A stretch of DNA of 64,000 nucleotides from Sporobacter termitidis DSM 10068 (GTDB lineage: Bacteria > Bacillota > Clostridia > Oscillospirales > Oscillospiraceae). Numbering within the stretch: the first letter of the stretch is position 1; every line of letters begins with the position of its first letter. Positions 30,992 through 39,282 of the stretch are shown here, in pieces. The position numbers and the translations under genes were made by a program. The notes below the pieces were generated by a model that had not been told where the DNA came from, ran no database searches, and saw nothing but the letters and a program-made list of their open reading frames with translations. The DNA is taken from NCBI RefSeq assembly GCF_900130065.1, contig NZ_FQXV01000015.1, forward strand, positions 1 through 64,000, given 5' to 3'.

Positions 30992-31687
30992 ATGATCGGT
31001 GTCCTCGTCAATACGGCGACCGTTATTATCGGCAGCCTGATCGGTTTGATTTTTAAAAGGGGTATTCCCAAAAAGCTGACGGACGCCGTGATGATCGGCA
31101 TCGGGCTCTGTACCGTCTATATCGGCATTTCCGGCGCCCTCAAGGGGGAAAACACGCTTATTTTGATCGGCTCGATCGTTCTCGGCGCCGTCCTCGGGAC
31201 GGCGCTGGACCTGGACCGTCGTCTCAATGGGCTGGGGGAGCTCATCGGCAGGCGGTTTAAAAAATCCGCGTACGGCTCGGTGTCGGTTGCCGAAGGGTTC
31301 GTAACGGCGTCGCTGCTTTTTTGCATCGGGGCGATGACCATCGTCGGGTCGCTGGACGCCGGGCTGACCGGGGACAACAAGATGCTCTTTACGAAATCGG
31401 TCCTCGATTTCGTCTCGTCGGCCATCCTCTCCGTCAGTCTGGGCATCGGCGTTATCTGCGCGGCCGCCTTCGTCTTTGTGTTCCAGGGGGCGATCGTGCT
31501 GCTGGCGCAATACCTGCGGCCGGTGCTGACGGCGTCCGCCATCAATGAGATGACGTGCGCCGGGTCGCTTATCATCGTCGCCCTGGGCCTCAACATTCTC
31601 GGCGTCACGAAGATCAAGGTGGCCAACTACCTGCCGGCCATCGTCTTCGCGCCGGTCCTCTGCTGGCTCGTCACGCTGTTTCATTAA
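30992..31687 (+). CDS. DUF554 membrane protein
   Basis: 231 residues, about six or seven transmembrane helices. The family signature is visible: VNTATVIIGSLIGL at the start, AEGFVTASLLFCIGAMTIVGSLDAGL in the middle and SLIIVALGLNILGVTKIKVANYLPAI at the end. DUF554 proteins (for example YdfK-like) are putative transporters without a known substrate. GGAGCAGTGGC precedes the ATG. Single gene. Confidence 0.88.
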   Translation: MIGVLVNTATVIIGSLIGLIFKRGIPKKLTDAVMIGIGLCTVYIGISGALKGENTLILIGSIVLGAVLGTALDLDRRLNGLGELIGRRFKKSAYGSVSVAEGFVTASLLFCIGAMTIVGSLDAGLTGDNKMLFTKSVLDFVSSAILSVSLGIGVICAAAFVFVFQGAIVLLAQYLRPVLTASAINEMTCAGSLIIVALGLNILGVTKIKVANYLPAIVFAPVLCWLVTLFH

Positions 31688-31781
31688 GAAAAATTGTCCG
31701 TCCCTGCGCCGTAAAATTACTGCCCGATAAAAATAATGAATATACTGATATGAATATCTGATTTTTATTGGGGGTAACGAT

Positions 31782-32591
31782 ATGGAAATGATGGTCCGGG
31801 GCAGCCAGGATACGGATATTTACGTCCATGAAATCAACCCGACAGGCCGGCAGACGATATTGTTCCTGCACGGCTGGCCGCTCAACCACAAGGCGTTCGA
31901 GTATCAGTACGTCGAGCTGCCGTACCGCGGCTACAGATGCATCGGCATGGACACCCGCGGGTTCGGCAGGTCCGGGAAACCGTTTACCGGGTATACATAT
32001 GATATCCTTGCCGACGACCTGAGGGCTGTCGTGGACGCGCTGAGGCTCGACAACTTTGTGCTGGCCGGCCATTCGATGGGCGGCGCCACGGCGATCCGCT
32101 ATATGGCCCGCCACAACGGGCACGGGGTGAACAAGCTGGCGCTCTTCGGCGCGGCGGCGCCGAGCGTCACCACGCGTCCGGATTTTCCTTACGGCCTGCC
32201 GAAGGAAAACGTTACCGACATCATACAGAACTCGCTGAACGACAGGCCGTCGATGCTCACAGACCTCAGCAAACAGTTTTTCTATCAGCACCTGCCGCAG
32301 CCCTTTTTAGACTGGTTCGTCGACCTCGGCCTGGAGGCCTCCGGCTGGGCCACCGCCCAGTGCGCCCTGACCTTCCGGGACGCGTGGCTGATGGATGATC
32401 TGAAGCAGATCGGCGTCCCGACGCTCATTCTCCACGGGATACACGATCAGGTCTGCCTGTATCAGCTGGCCGAGGTCATGCACCAGACCATCCCGAACGC
32501 CAAGCTCGTCCCCTTTGAAAACAGCGGCCACGGCCTCTTTTACGAGGAGCGCGACAAGCTCAACGACGAGCTCACGGCGTTTATCGGATAA
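31782..32591 (+). CDS. Alpha/beta hydrolase
   Basis: 269 residues. LFLHGWPLN gives the oxyanion-hole region, AGHSMGGA the nucleophile elbow (Ser about 100), GIHDQVC the acid and NSGHGLFYE the catalytic His. A cap domain sits between about 135 and 205. Resembles haloperoxidase/esterase-type hydrolases. Ribosome site GGGGGTAACGAT. No signal peptide, so cytosolic. Substrate unknown; no operon partner visible. Confidence 0.9.
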   Translation: MEMMVRGSQDTDIYVHEINPTGRQTILFLHGWPLNHKAFEYQYVELPYRGYRCIGMDTRGFGRSGKPFTGYTYDILADDLRAVVDALRLDNFVLAGHSMGGATAIRYMARHNGHGVNKLALFGAAAPSVTTRPDFPYGLPKENVTDIIQNSLNDRPSMLTDLSKQFFYQHLPQPFLDWFVDLGLEASGWATAQCALTFRDAWLMDDLKQIGVPTLILHGIHDQVCLYQLAEVMHQTIPNAKLVPFENSGHGLFYEERDKLNDELTAFIG

Positions 32592-32708
32592 ACGTCAAGG
32601 CGGCAATTCGTGGTGGAAAAATACAGGAATCCGTGATACGATGCGGATATAAGGCGTCCGGCGCGCGACGCCGGGCAAACAAACCCTGACTGCAACGGAG
32701 GAATAACC

Positions 32709-33215
32709 ATGGATGTCATGGAAGCGATCCAAACGCGGCGCAGTGTCCGCAAATACAGCAGCAGACCCATCGAGGAGGAGAAGCTGAACCTTGTGCTGGA
32801 GGCGGCGCGGCGCTCTCCGTCGGCGACCAACGCCCAGAACTGGAGGTTTATCGTCGTGCGTGACAAGGAGAAGCTGCAAAAGCTGATGGAGGCGGCCGAC
32901 GGACAGCCCTCCGTCGGCGAGGCGCCCTGTGCCATCGTCGCCTGCGGCACAAAGAAGCGGATAATGGACTGCGGCCAGCCTACCGACACGGTCGACTGCG
33001 CCATCGCCATGTCGTACATGATCCTGGAGGCGCACGAACTTGGCCTCGGCACCTGCTGGCTTGGGCATTTCTATGCCGACAAGGTCAAAAAGACGCTCCG
33101 CATTCCGGAGGACGTCAGCGTCATCGCCTTCACGCCCCTCGGCTATCCGGCGGAGGAGCCGGAGCCCCGTCCCCGAAAGGAACTGAAAGAGATCGTCAGC
33201 TACGAAAAATATTGA
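32709..33215 (+). CDS. Nitroreductase-family flavoprotein
   Basis: 168 residues. FMN-binding marks of the family: the N-terminal MEAIQTRRSVRKYSSRPI (phosphate contact by the Arg pair), ARRSPSATNAQNWRF and the glycine-rich C-terminal ELGLGTCWLGHF. Such short members reduce nitro compounds, quinones or flavins with NAD(P)H. GGAGGAATAACC is a strong ribosome site. It is followed by a clear terminator. Confidence 0.9.
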   Translation: MDVMEAIQTRRSVRKYSSRPIEEEKLNLVLEAARRSPSATNAQNWRFIVVRDKEKLQKLMEAADGQPSVGEAPCAIVACGTKKRIMDCGQPTDTVDCAIAMSYMILEAHELGLGTCWLGHFYADKVKKTLRIPEDVSVIAFTPLGYPAEEPEPRPRKELKEIVSYEKY

Positions 33216-33220
33216 GGCAA

Positions 33221-33253
33221 AAAATCGCCGCGGTAAGCCGCGGCGATTTTTAT
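33221..33253 (+). terminator. Terminator of the nitroreductase gene
   Basis: AAAATCGCCGCGG (33221-33233), loop TAAG, CCGCGGCGATTTT (33238-33250), then TA. A perfect 13-bp stem right after the stop. Confidence 0.92.
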
Positions 33254-33274
33254 AGCAAGTATGAAAGGACCGCA

Positions 33275-33340
33275 GGCGAACTGTGTTCGCCCCTACGCCA
33301 TTAATGTAAAATACCCCGTGGGGGCGATCTGTGATCGCCT
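33275..33340. repeat. Two copies of the GGCGA..TCGCC palindromic repeat
   Basis: GGCGAAC-TGT-GTTCGCC (33275-33291) followed by CCTAC, and GGCGATC-TGT-GATCGCC (33323-33339). Same family as the repeats at 413, 520, 38972 and 60241. Confidence 0.75.
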
Positions 33341-33369
33341 GAACGTAACTGCCTTTTCAGGAAATTCGC

Positions 33370-33398
33370 TTGACAAGAAATCGAACTAATAGTACGAT
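33370..33398 (+). promoter_or_regulatory. tetR promoter with operator inside the spacer
   Basis: TTGACA (33370-33375), 17-bp spacer, TACGAT (33393-33398). The 19-bp inverted repeat ATCGAACTAATAGTACGAT (33380-33398; arms of nine with one mismatch) fills the spacer and -10, an ideal place for a repressor. Confidence 0.78.
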
Positions 33399-33433
33399 AA
33401 TTATAATAAAGGTTTGATAAGGAGTGATATACG

Positions 33434-34069
33434 ATGGCGGGCGGCAAACGGGAGATGCTGACGGAATTCAACCGCGGCAATATTATGAACGCGGCCAAAA
33501 TCCTTTTTGAAACGCGCGGGGTTGCCGGGACCACGATGGACGATATTGCGAAAAAAGCCGATTACAGCAAATCGACCATTTATATTTATTTCAAGAGCAA
33601 GGATGAAATTTATCACCGCATTTTGCTGGAGAGCATGGTCCTGCTGCGGGACAGGCTTATGGCGGCGGTCAGGGCGGGGGCGGGCTTTGAGGAAAACTAT
33701 TTTTCGATATGCCGCGAACTGACCGGCTTTCAGCGGGAGTATCCGCTTTATTTCAACAGCATCTCGGACGAAATCAGCGTGGACGAGGAGGATTTCGAGA
33801 GATACCCCGTATTGCGGGACATCTATAACGTCGGCGAGGAAATCAACGGCGTATTGTCGGCCCTGCTCATCAAGGGGATGGAGGGCGGTGGCCTGCGCGC
33901 CGGGCTGAAGCCTGTGCCCACGATATTGACGATGTGGGCGAGCCTCTGCGGCGTTATCAAAATGGCCGGGCAAAAGGAAAAATATTTGAAAAAGCTTCAG
34001 ATAAATAAGCGGGAATATCTGGACGACAGCTTTCGGATGCTGCTGAACTCCTTGAAAGCGGGCGACTGA
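33434..34069 (+). CDS. TetR-family regulator
   Basis: 211 residues. Helix-turn-helix TTMDDIAKKADYSKSTIYIYFKSKDEIYHRIL (about 34-66); the C-terminal helical domain is of the AcrR kind. AAGGAGTGATATACG precedes the ATG. It starts a two-gene unit: the FMN-binding membrane protein gene begins two bases after its stop. The inverted repeat in its own promoter implies autorepression; a redox-active compound is a plausible inducer given the partner gene. Confidence 0.9.
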   Translation: MAGGKREMLTEFNRGNIMNAAKILFETRGVAGTTMDDIAKKADYSKSTIYIYFKSKDEIYHRILLESMVLLRDRLMAAVRAGAGFEENYFSICRELTGFQREYPLYFNSISDEISVDEEDFERYPVLRDIYNVGEEINGVLSALLIKGMEGGGLRAGLKPVPTILTMWASLCGVIKMAGQKEKYLKKLQINKREYLDDSFRMLLNSLKAGD

Positions 34070-34070
34070 A

Positions 34071-34742
34071 ATGGTTTTAGGTTATATTACCGCCGCCCTG
34101 TTTCTGCTGACGGCTGCAAAATTCATCACGAAGCGGCTCCCGTACAAAAGATTGGACGCCTCCGCCCTGAAAATCCACAAAGCAGCCGGTCTGGCGCTGC
34201 TGGCCGTCTCCTCCGTCCACGCGATTCTTGTCTGGAAGCTGATGCACCAGCGCCCTCCCGGCATGTATATTGCCGGATTTGTACTCCTTGCCTGTATCCT
34301 GGCCGCCGTGCTGAGCCGTGTGTTCATGAAAAAGCTGGGCAGGAAATGGCTGAAAATCCACAGAGCGGCCGCGGCGGTGATTTGCCTTTGCCTGACCCTG
34401 CATATCGTGCTGGGCGTCACGAGCTTTGCCGCCTATCAAAAGGCCGTGGCCTCCATCACGTTTTCCGATATTGACGTCGGCCGGGTCGCGGACGGCGTCT
34501 ATGAGGGTGATTGCGACGTGGGCTATATTTACGCGAAGGTCAGCGTCACGGTGAAAAACGGAAAAATCCTGTCCGTGGATATTCTGGAGCACAGGAACGA
34601 AAGGGGAACGCCCGCTGAAAAAATAACAGGCGAGATCGTATCGGCGCAGTCGCTCGACGTGGACGCCGTCAGCGGCGCCACGAATTCAAGCAAGGTGATC
34701 AGGAAGGCGGCCGAAAACGCGCTGGCGCAGGGGATAGGGTGA
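34071..34742 (+). CDS. Membrane protein with C-terminal FMN-binding domain
   Basis: 223 residues. Four transmembrane helices with paired histidines (LKIHKAAGLALLAVSSVHAIL, WLKIHRAAAAVICLCLTLHIVLG) as in two-heme b-type cytochromes, then an extracytoplasmic FMN_bind domain (about 140-223) with SGATNSSK, in which the Thr can carry covalent FMN as in RnfG/NqrC. It could pass electrons across the membrane to an external acceptor. Translationally coupled to tetR. No Fe-S partner is encoded next to it. Confidence 0.85.
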   Translation: MVLGYITAALFLLTAAKFITKRLPYKRLDASALKIHKAAGLALLAVSSVHAILVWKLMHQRPPGMYIAGFVLLACILAAVLSRVFMKKLGRKWLKIHRAAAAVICLCLTLHIVLGVTSFAAYQKAVASITFSDIDVGRVADGVYEGDCDVGYIYAKVSVTVKNGKILSVDILEHRNERGTPAEKITGEIVSAQSLDVDAVSGATNSSKVIRKAAENALAQGIG

Positions 34743-34777
34743 ATGGCGTCAATGACAATTCATACCGGGATAGACAA

Positions 34778-34802
34778 AAACCGCTGCGAAAGCAGCGGTT
34801 TA
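34778..34802. terminator. Bidirectional terminator
   Basis: AACCGCTGC (34779-34787), loop GAAA, GCAGCGGTT (34792-34800), with A's before and T's after. It separates two convergent genes. Confidence 0.85.
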
Positions 34803-34816
34803 TCGTTTGTAGGTGC

Positions 34817-35374
34817 TTATTCGCTCAGCCATTTGCCCAGGCGTTCGGCGTCCTCCAGCACGTCCTTCTGGCTGTAGACGTGTTCGGCCACGTGGGTGCC
34901 GCCGGCCACGAGGATATCGTAATCGCCGAAGCCCATGAACTGCATGTTTTTGCCCACGTGCTCGAAATAATGGCGGAACATGTTCGTGTCGTTCTGCCCC
35001 TGGGTGAAGAGGAGCAGGACCTTTTTGCCGGGAGTCAGCGCGCTTTGGTGCTCGGGGCGCAGAAACGCGAAAAGCCGGTCCACGGCCGCTTTCAGCTGGG
35101 CGCTCATCGACCACATATAGACGGGAGAAGCCAGGACAATGCCGTCCGCTGCGGCGATGTCGTCGTAAATGGGCTGCATATCGTCCTCCGTGGCGCACCG
35201 GCCCGTCTGCTGACATCGGAAGCAGCCCTGGCAGCCTTTGATGTTCATGGTGTTGAGATGATAGGTCTTGACCTCCGCGGCCCGCTGCTCCGCGGCCTTG
35301 ACGACTTTCTCCGCCAGTGCCGCCGTGCAGCCGTGGGCATGAGGGCTGCCGTTCAGAACAACGATTTTTTTCAT
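34817..35374 (-). CDS. Flavodoxin-fold NAD(P)H/FMN oxidoreductase
   Basis: 185 residues. KKIVVLNGSPHAHGCTAAL is the FMN-phosphate loop; the cysteines of CQGCFRCQQTGRC resemble iron-sulfur flavoproteins, though spacing suggests only partial cluster ligands; LASPVYMWSMSAQLKAAVDR is the isoalloxazine contact. Such enzymes move electrons between NAD(P)H or ferredoxin and small acceptors. CGGAGGTCT precedes the ATG. Single gene facing the FMN-binding protein gene. Confidence 0.88.
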   Translation of the reverse strand: MKKIVVLNGSPHAHGCTAALAEKVVKAAEQRAAEVKTYHLNTMNIKGCQGCFRCQQTGRCATEDDMQPIYDDIAAADGIVLASPVYMWSMSAQLKAAVDRLFAFLRPEHQSALTPGKKVLLLFTQGQNDTNMFRHYFEHVGKNMQFMGFGDYDILVAGGTHVAEHVYSQKDVLEDAERLGKWLSE

Positions 35375-35547
35375 ATCAGACCTCCGTTAAGTATCATATT
35401 TTTTTCGCAAAAAAATATATGAAAAAGCTGGACAAGACGTTATAATGAATTCGTTCTTACACGACTGCTTTGGGGCTTGTGTTTCGTTTCCATTATAGCA
35501 CCGATGCGGTTTGTAAACGATCATAATTTTACGGGAGTGGTGCCGTT

Positions 35548-36621
35548 ATGGTGATCAAAGCGGCGATCCCGTCGTTATACGGCGGGTCGTTTGAGATCGC
35601 GCCGCTGGAGCTCAGAAGGCCCGGGCCGGAGGAGGTCCTGGTGAGAATCGTTTCCTGCGGCGTCTGCCACACGGATATGGCGATGATGAACGGCAGCGGC
35701 CTGATGGTGCTGGGCCACGAGGGCAGCGGCGTCGTGGAGGCCGTCGGCCCGGACGCGGGGGACCTGCGCCTCGGCGACCATGTGGTTTTATCCTACCCGT
35801 CCTGCGGCGCCTGCGAGGCCTGCAGGGACTCAAGGCCCTACGACTGCGTCTATTTCAGCGATCTGTTCATGGGGGACAGGCTGCGCGGGACGATCCCGCT
35901 GCGGTATAACGGGCGTATCGTCACGCCGTTTTTCGGCCAGGGCAGCTTTGCCACGTTTTCCGTCGTGCATAAAAGCAGCGCCGTCAAGGTCCCGAAGGAC
36001 GCGGACCTGAAGCTGCTGGGGCCGTTGGGCTGCGGCGTCCAGACAGGCGCCGGCGCCGTGCTGAATTACTTGAAGCCGCGCCCCGGCAAGGCCATCGCGA
36101 TTTTCGGCACGGGCAGCGTCGGCCTTTCGGCAGTAATTGCCGCGCGCATTGCCGGCTGCGCGCCGATCATCGCCGTGGACAGGCTGGAGCCCCGCCTCGC
36201 CCTGGCCGGGAAATTCGGCGCGACGCACACGGTGAACAGCGCCGCTGTCCGCGACGTCAGAAAAGAGATCCTGCAGATCAGCGGCGGCATCCGGTATGCC
36301 CTTGATACGACCGGCAGCATGGCGCTTATGAATGTCGCCATGTCATGCCTCCTGCCGGGCGGCAGGGGCTGCGGCGTGGCCGCGGCCGGCCGGCCGCGGG
36401 TGGACCGGGAAGCTTCCGCCGAAAGCAAGCACTGGGATGAGATCATCCAGGGTTGCGCCGTCCCGCAGGTTTTTATCCCGAGGATGATCGATTACTGGAA
36501 AAAGGGGCGATTCCCGTTTGAGGAAATGCTCACCTTCTTCAAATTCGAGGATATTAACGAGGCCTTCAGGAAAGCGGAGGCATTTGAGGTCGTCAAGCCT
36601 GTTTTGGTGATGCAGGCATAA
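35548..36621 (+). CDS. Zinc-dependent alcohol dehydrogenase (aryl-alcohol type)
   Basis: 357 residues. Catalytic zinc ligands in CGVCHTD and GHEGSG, structural zinc in CGACEACRDSRPYDC (four Cys), and the NAD-binding GTGSVGLSA loop with Asp after beta-2 (AVDRLEPR), which favours NAD over NADP. Sequence features (GQGSFATFSVVHKSSAVKVP) recall aryl-alcohol and geraniol dehydrogenases. GGGAGTGGTGCC precedes the ATG. It stands before the HDOD gene on the same strand, 34 bases apart. Confidence 0.9.
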   Translation: MVIKAAIPSLYGGSFEIAPLELRRPGPEEVLVRIVSCGVCHTDMAMMNGSGLMVLGHEGSGVVEAVGPDAGDLRLGDHVVLSYPSCGACEACRDSRPYDCVYFSDLFMGDRLRGTIPLRYNGRIVTPFFGQGSFATFSVVHKSSAVKVPKDADLKLLGPLGCGVQTGAGAVLNYLKPRPGKAIAIFGTGSVGLSAVIAARIAGCAPIIAVDRLEPRLALAGKFGATHTVNSAAVRDVRKEILQISGGIRYALDTTGSMALMNVAMSCLLPGGRGCGVAAAGRPRVDREASAESKHWDEIIQGCAVPQVFIPRMIDYWKKGRFPFEEMLTFFKFEDINEAFRKAEAFEVVKPVLVMQA

Positions 36622-36655
36622 AGCGCCGCGCCGCGTATTTGAAGGAGTCGTTGGA

Positions 36656-37852
36656 ATGAAATTTTATATCGCGAGGCATCCGGTTTTCAACCGCCAGAGA
36701 GGCGTTGCCGGATATAAGCTGGAGCTCTGCCGGAGCCTCAGGGATAGATTCTACGGACAGTACCGCGAGCCGGACGACGCCGAGGCGCTGTACCGTCAGC
36801 TGTGTTTTCCGGGTTTTGAAGAGACGCCGGCCAGGCCGCTGGCGATCCTTGATTTTCCGGAGGAGCTGTTTGAAAGCCTGATTCCGCTGCTGCCGAGAAA
36901 ATACGTCGTGATCGACTACGACGGCGCCGAGAACAGCGAGGCAGACGCCCTCCGGGATATTAAAAAAATCAAAGCCCAGGGCTACAGGGTCCTCAGCGAC
37001 GCCACGGAGAACCCGAGCCCCCGCGTCATGCAGCTGGCCGACCTGGCCGGGCTGGACTTTTCAGCCTTGAGTGCGGACACGCCGCCGGACCGCGCCGCTT
37101 CCGGTAAGGACCTGCCGCGGTATTACGCCCGGGGCGTGGACACCTGGGAGAATTATAAAAAGGCTTTTGCCGCCGGCTGCGAGTATTTTCAGGGCGATTT
37201 TTTTATGGAGCCGCTGTCCGGCCGGCAAAGCGTCCTGTACTCCTTCAGCCCGCCGGTTTTGCGCGTGATCTCCGAGCTTGGGGCACCGGAGCCGAGCTTC
37301 AAGGAGATCACAAGGCTCATCGAGCACGACCTGAACCTCGCCTACAATCTCCTGCGGCGCGTCAATTCCGCGTACGTCGCGCCGAAATTCAAGGTCAAAA
37401 CGATCTCCCAGGCCATCACGATCCTGGGCCTCAAGGAGCTCAATGAATTGATGTCTACCTTTATCATCAGGCAGCTGCAGAGCGCCGACAACAGCGAGCT
37501 TTTACGCCGCGCGCTCATCCGGGGAAAATTCATGGATCTGCTGGCGGGCTTCAACAGAATGCCGCAGAAGGGCTCGGAGGCTTTTTTCACCGGGATATTT
37601 TCGCTGCTTGATGTCATACTGAACAACAGCATGGCGGCAATACTGGAGGAGCTGCCGCTGACCGACGCCGTTAAAAAGGCGCTCCTTGGGGAGGGCGGCA
37701 GCCTGAATCTGCTCCTGGACATGGTCCGGCTTTACGAACAGGGGCGCTGGGAGGAATTTGACCGGGCGTACAATCCGGACTACCCGGAGCAGGAGCGGAT
37801 GATGAATTTTTATCTTTCGGCGCTGAAATGGGCAGAATCCTTTGACATTTAG
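36656..37852 (+). CDS. Degenerate EAL-HDOD signalling protein
   Basis: 398 residues. The N-terminal part (1-190) matches the EAL-like half of YuxH-type proteins: FYIARHPVFNRQRGVAGYKLELCRS, where the catalytic EAL reads KLEL, and the DDFG-type acids are not intact (VVIDYDGAEN), so no phosphodiesterase activity is expected. The C-terminal part (about 200-390) is an HDOD domain (LIEHDLNLAYNLLRRVNSAYVA). Such proteins act as protein-binding or adaptor modules in c-di-GMP and motility control. AAGGAGTCGTTGG precedes the ATG. Confidence 0.88.
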   Translation: MKFYIARHPVFNRQRGVAGYKLELCRSLRDRFYGQYREPDDAEALYRQLCFPGFEETPARPLAILDFPEELFESLIPLLPRKYVVIDYDGAENSEADALRDIKKIKAQGYRVLSDATENPSPRVMQLADLAGLDFSALSADTPPDRAASGKDLPRYYARGVDTWENYKKAFAAGCEYFQGDFFMEPLSGRQSVLYSFSPPVLRVISELGAPEPSFKEITRLIEHDLNLAYNLLRRVNSAYVAPKFKVKTISQAITILGLKELNELMSTFIIRQLQSADNSELLRRALIRGKFMDLLAGFNRMPQKGSEAFFTGIFSLLDVILNNSMAAILEELPLTDAVKKALLGEGGSLNLLLDMVRLYEQGRWEEFDRAYNPDYPEQERMMNFYLSALKWAESFDI

Positions 37853-37871
37853 CCAAAAGAGGGAAGACGAC

Positions 37872-37925
37872 GAACAGATTTTCTGTTCTGACAACTTGCT
37901 ATCCGGCACGGGCAGGCTCTATAAT
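37872..37925 (+). promoter_or_regulatory. GtrA gene promoter with adjacent inverted repeat
   Basis: TTGCTA (37896-37901), 18-bp spacer, TATAAT (37920-37925). Just upstream is the inverted repeat GAACAGA-3-TCTGTTC (37872-37888). Confidence 0.5.
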
Positions 37926-37963
37926 ATACTCCGGGTCCGGACAACGATGAAAAGCGGGATAAT

Positions 37964-38431
37964 ATGGCTGAAAAACCGACACAAGCACTGACGGCGAAGC
38001 AATACGCCGTCCAGTTTATAAAATTTACCTTATTCTCCATCAGCGCGGGCGTCATCCAGATTTTGAGCTTTACGGCGCTCGGTCAACTGACGGCACTCAA
38101 TTATTGGCCGAAATATCTTGTCGCGCTCGTCCTGTCCGTCCTGTATAATTTTACGCTGAACAGGCGCTTCACCTTCAGGTCGGTGACGAATTTCCCGCTG
38201 GCCATGATAAAGGTCGCCGGCTACTATGCGGTCTTCACGCCGCTGTCGACCTGGTGGGGAGATAAGCTGACAGGCCGCGGCTGGAATGAATTCCTTGTGC
38301 TTTTCGGCACGATGGTTATCAATTTCATTACGGAATTTCTGTTCGACCGTTTCGTCGTGTTCAGAAATTCGATCAACACCAACGAACAGGCGCAGAGGCA
38401 GACCGGAACAGGCGCTTCAAACACCGATTAA
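37964..38431 (+). CDS. GtrA-family membrane protein
   Basis: 155 residues with four transmembrane helices typical of GtrA: QFIKFTLFSISAGVIQILSF, YWPKYLVALVLSVLYNFTLNRRFTFRS, then two more ending in NFITEFLFDRFVVFRN. GtrA proteins are thought to move undecaprenyl-linked sugars or to partner glycosyltransferases in surface-polysaccharide modification. No glycosyltransferase gene is adjacent. The C-terminal tail is polar (Asn/Gln/Thr). Confidence 0.88.
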   Translation: MAEKPTQALTAKQYAVQFIKFTLFSISAGVIQILSFTALGQLTALNYWPKYLVALVLSVLYNFTLNRRFTFRSVTNFPLAMIKVAGYYAVFTPLSTWWGDKLTGRGWNEFLVLFGTMVINFITEFLFDRFVVFRNSINTNEQAQRQTGTGASNTD

Positions 38432-38458
38432 ACAAGATATAGGGAGTACGAGACAGAA

Positions 38459-38941
38459 ATGAGCGAAATGCACGTCAGGCCGGCCGTCGAGGCGGATATC
38501 CCGCTGATCCTCCGTTTTATCAGGGAACTGGCGGAATACGAAAAGCTTTCAGACCAGGTGACGGCGACGGAAGAAATATTGACTGAATGGATATTCAAAA
38601 GGCAGCGCGCTGAGGCGCTGATCGGCGAAGAGGACGGCGCGCCCGTCGGCTACGCGCTGCTGTTTCACAATTTCTCCACGTTTCTGGGCCGGGCGGGCAT
38701 CTACATAGAAGATATCTATGTGCGCCCGGAGCATCGCAAAAAGGGCTATGGCAAAGCGTTTTTCAAGCACATCGCCGGTCTCTGCCGCGACCGGGGCTGC
38801 GGCCGCCTGGAATGGTCCTGCCTGGATTGGAACAGGCCCAGCATCGATTTTTACCTCTCCCTGGGCGCCCGGCCCATGGAGGATTGGACAATTTATAGAT
38901 TGAATACAGATTCAATCAATAAATTGGCGGAAGATTTATAA
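38459..38941 (+). CDS. GNAT acetyltransferase, diamine/thialysine (SSAT-like) type
   Basis: 160 residues. The GNAT acetyl-CoA loop is VRPEHRKKGYGKAF; the block FLGRAGIYIEDIYV and the end WNRPSIDFYLSLGARPM match the spermidine/spermine or thialysine N-acetyltransferase branch. Likely acetylates a polyamine or amino acid with acetyl-CoA in the cytosol. AGGGAGTACGAGA precedes the ATG; 27 bases separate it from the GtrA gene, so the two may share a transcript. Confidence 0.87.
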   Translation: MSEMHVRPAVEADIPLILRFIRELAEYEKLSDQVTATEEILTEWIFKRQRAEALIGEEDGAPVGYALLFHNFSTFLGRAGIYIEDIYVRPEHRKKGYGKAFFKHIAGLCRDRGCGRLEWSCLDWNRPSIDFYLSLGARPMEDWTIYRLNTDSINKLAEDL

Positions 38942-38971
38942 AGATTTCCGCTGCCTTTGAAAGGAACGGCA

Positions 38972-38988
38972 GGCGATCACAGATCGCC
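38972..38988. repeat. Palindromic repeat GGCGATC-ACA-GATCGCC
   Basis: Perfect 7-bp arms, the inverse orientation of the repeat at 33323-33339 (TGT loop there, ACA here). Confidence 0.75.
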
Positions 38989-39023
38989 CATCGTCAGCAA
39001 TTTTTTATGTTCCGTTATAAAAC

Positions 39024-39270
39024 AGGACGCTCCCTCACGGAGAGCGTCCTTAGCTTGTCGAAAAACTCATATGCAGCAAAAAAGCTTCGCAGAATTGCCG
39101 CCGCGCACGGCGGCAATAAGGTGAAATCCGTCATTTCCGGCGGCGTGTACGTCGGAAATGACACTTCTCATGCGGGGAGCGGCTGAGCGAGCTGCATGCG
39201 GCTTTTTGTCGGGTAAAGCCCGAAAGGCTTTACCGACAGTCTGAGGACGCTCCCGCATGGAGAGCGCCCT
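39024..39270. repeat. Composite palindrome-rich element bounded by direct repeats
   Basis: About 245 bp without a credible gene between the acetyltransferase and clpP. It starts with AGGACGCTCCCTCACGGAGAGCGTCCT and ends with the near copy AGGACGCTCCCGCATGGAGAGCGCCCT, each a hairpin. Inside are hairpins GCCGCC..GGCGGC, GTCATTTCCG..CGGAAATGAC and GGTAAAGCC..GGCTTTACC. It looks like a mobile non-coding repeat or a structured RNA. The frame at 39067-39258 has no ribosome site and is rejected. Confidence 0.6.
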
Positions 39271-39282
39271 GCTTTTGCTGTC

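Noticed and set aside
39067-39258. 63-codon frame in the palindrome-rich spacer
   Set aside because: No ribosome site; the frame runs across hairpin arms of a repeat element.
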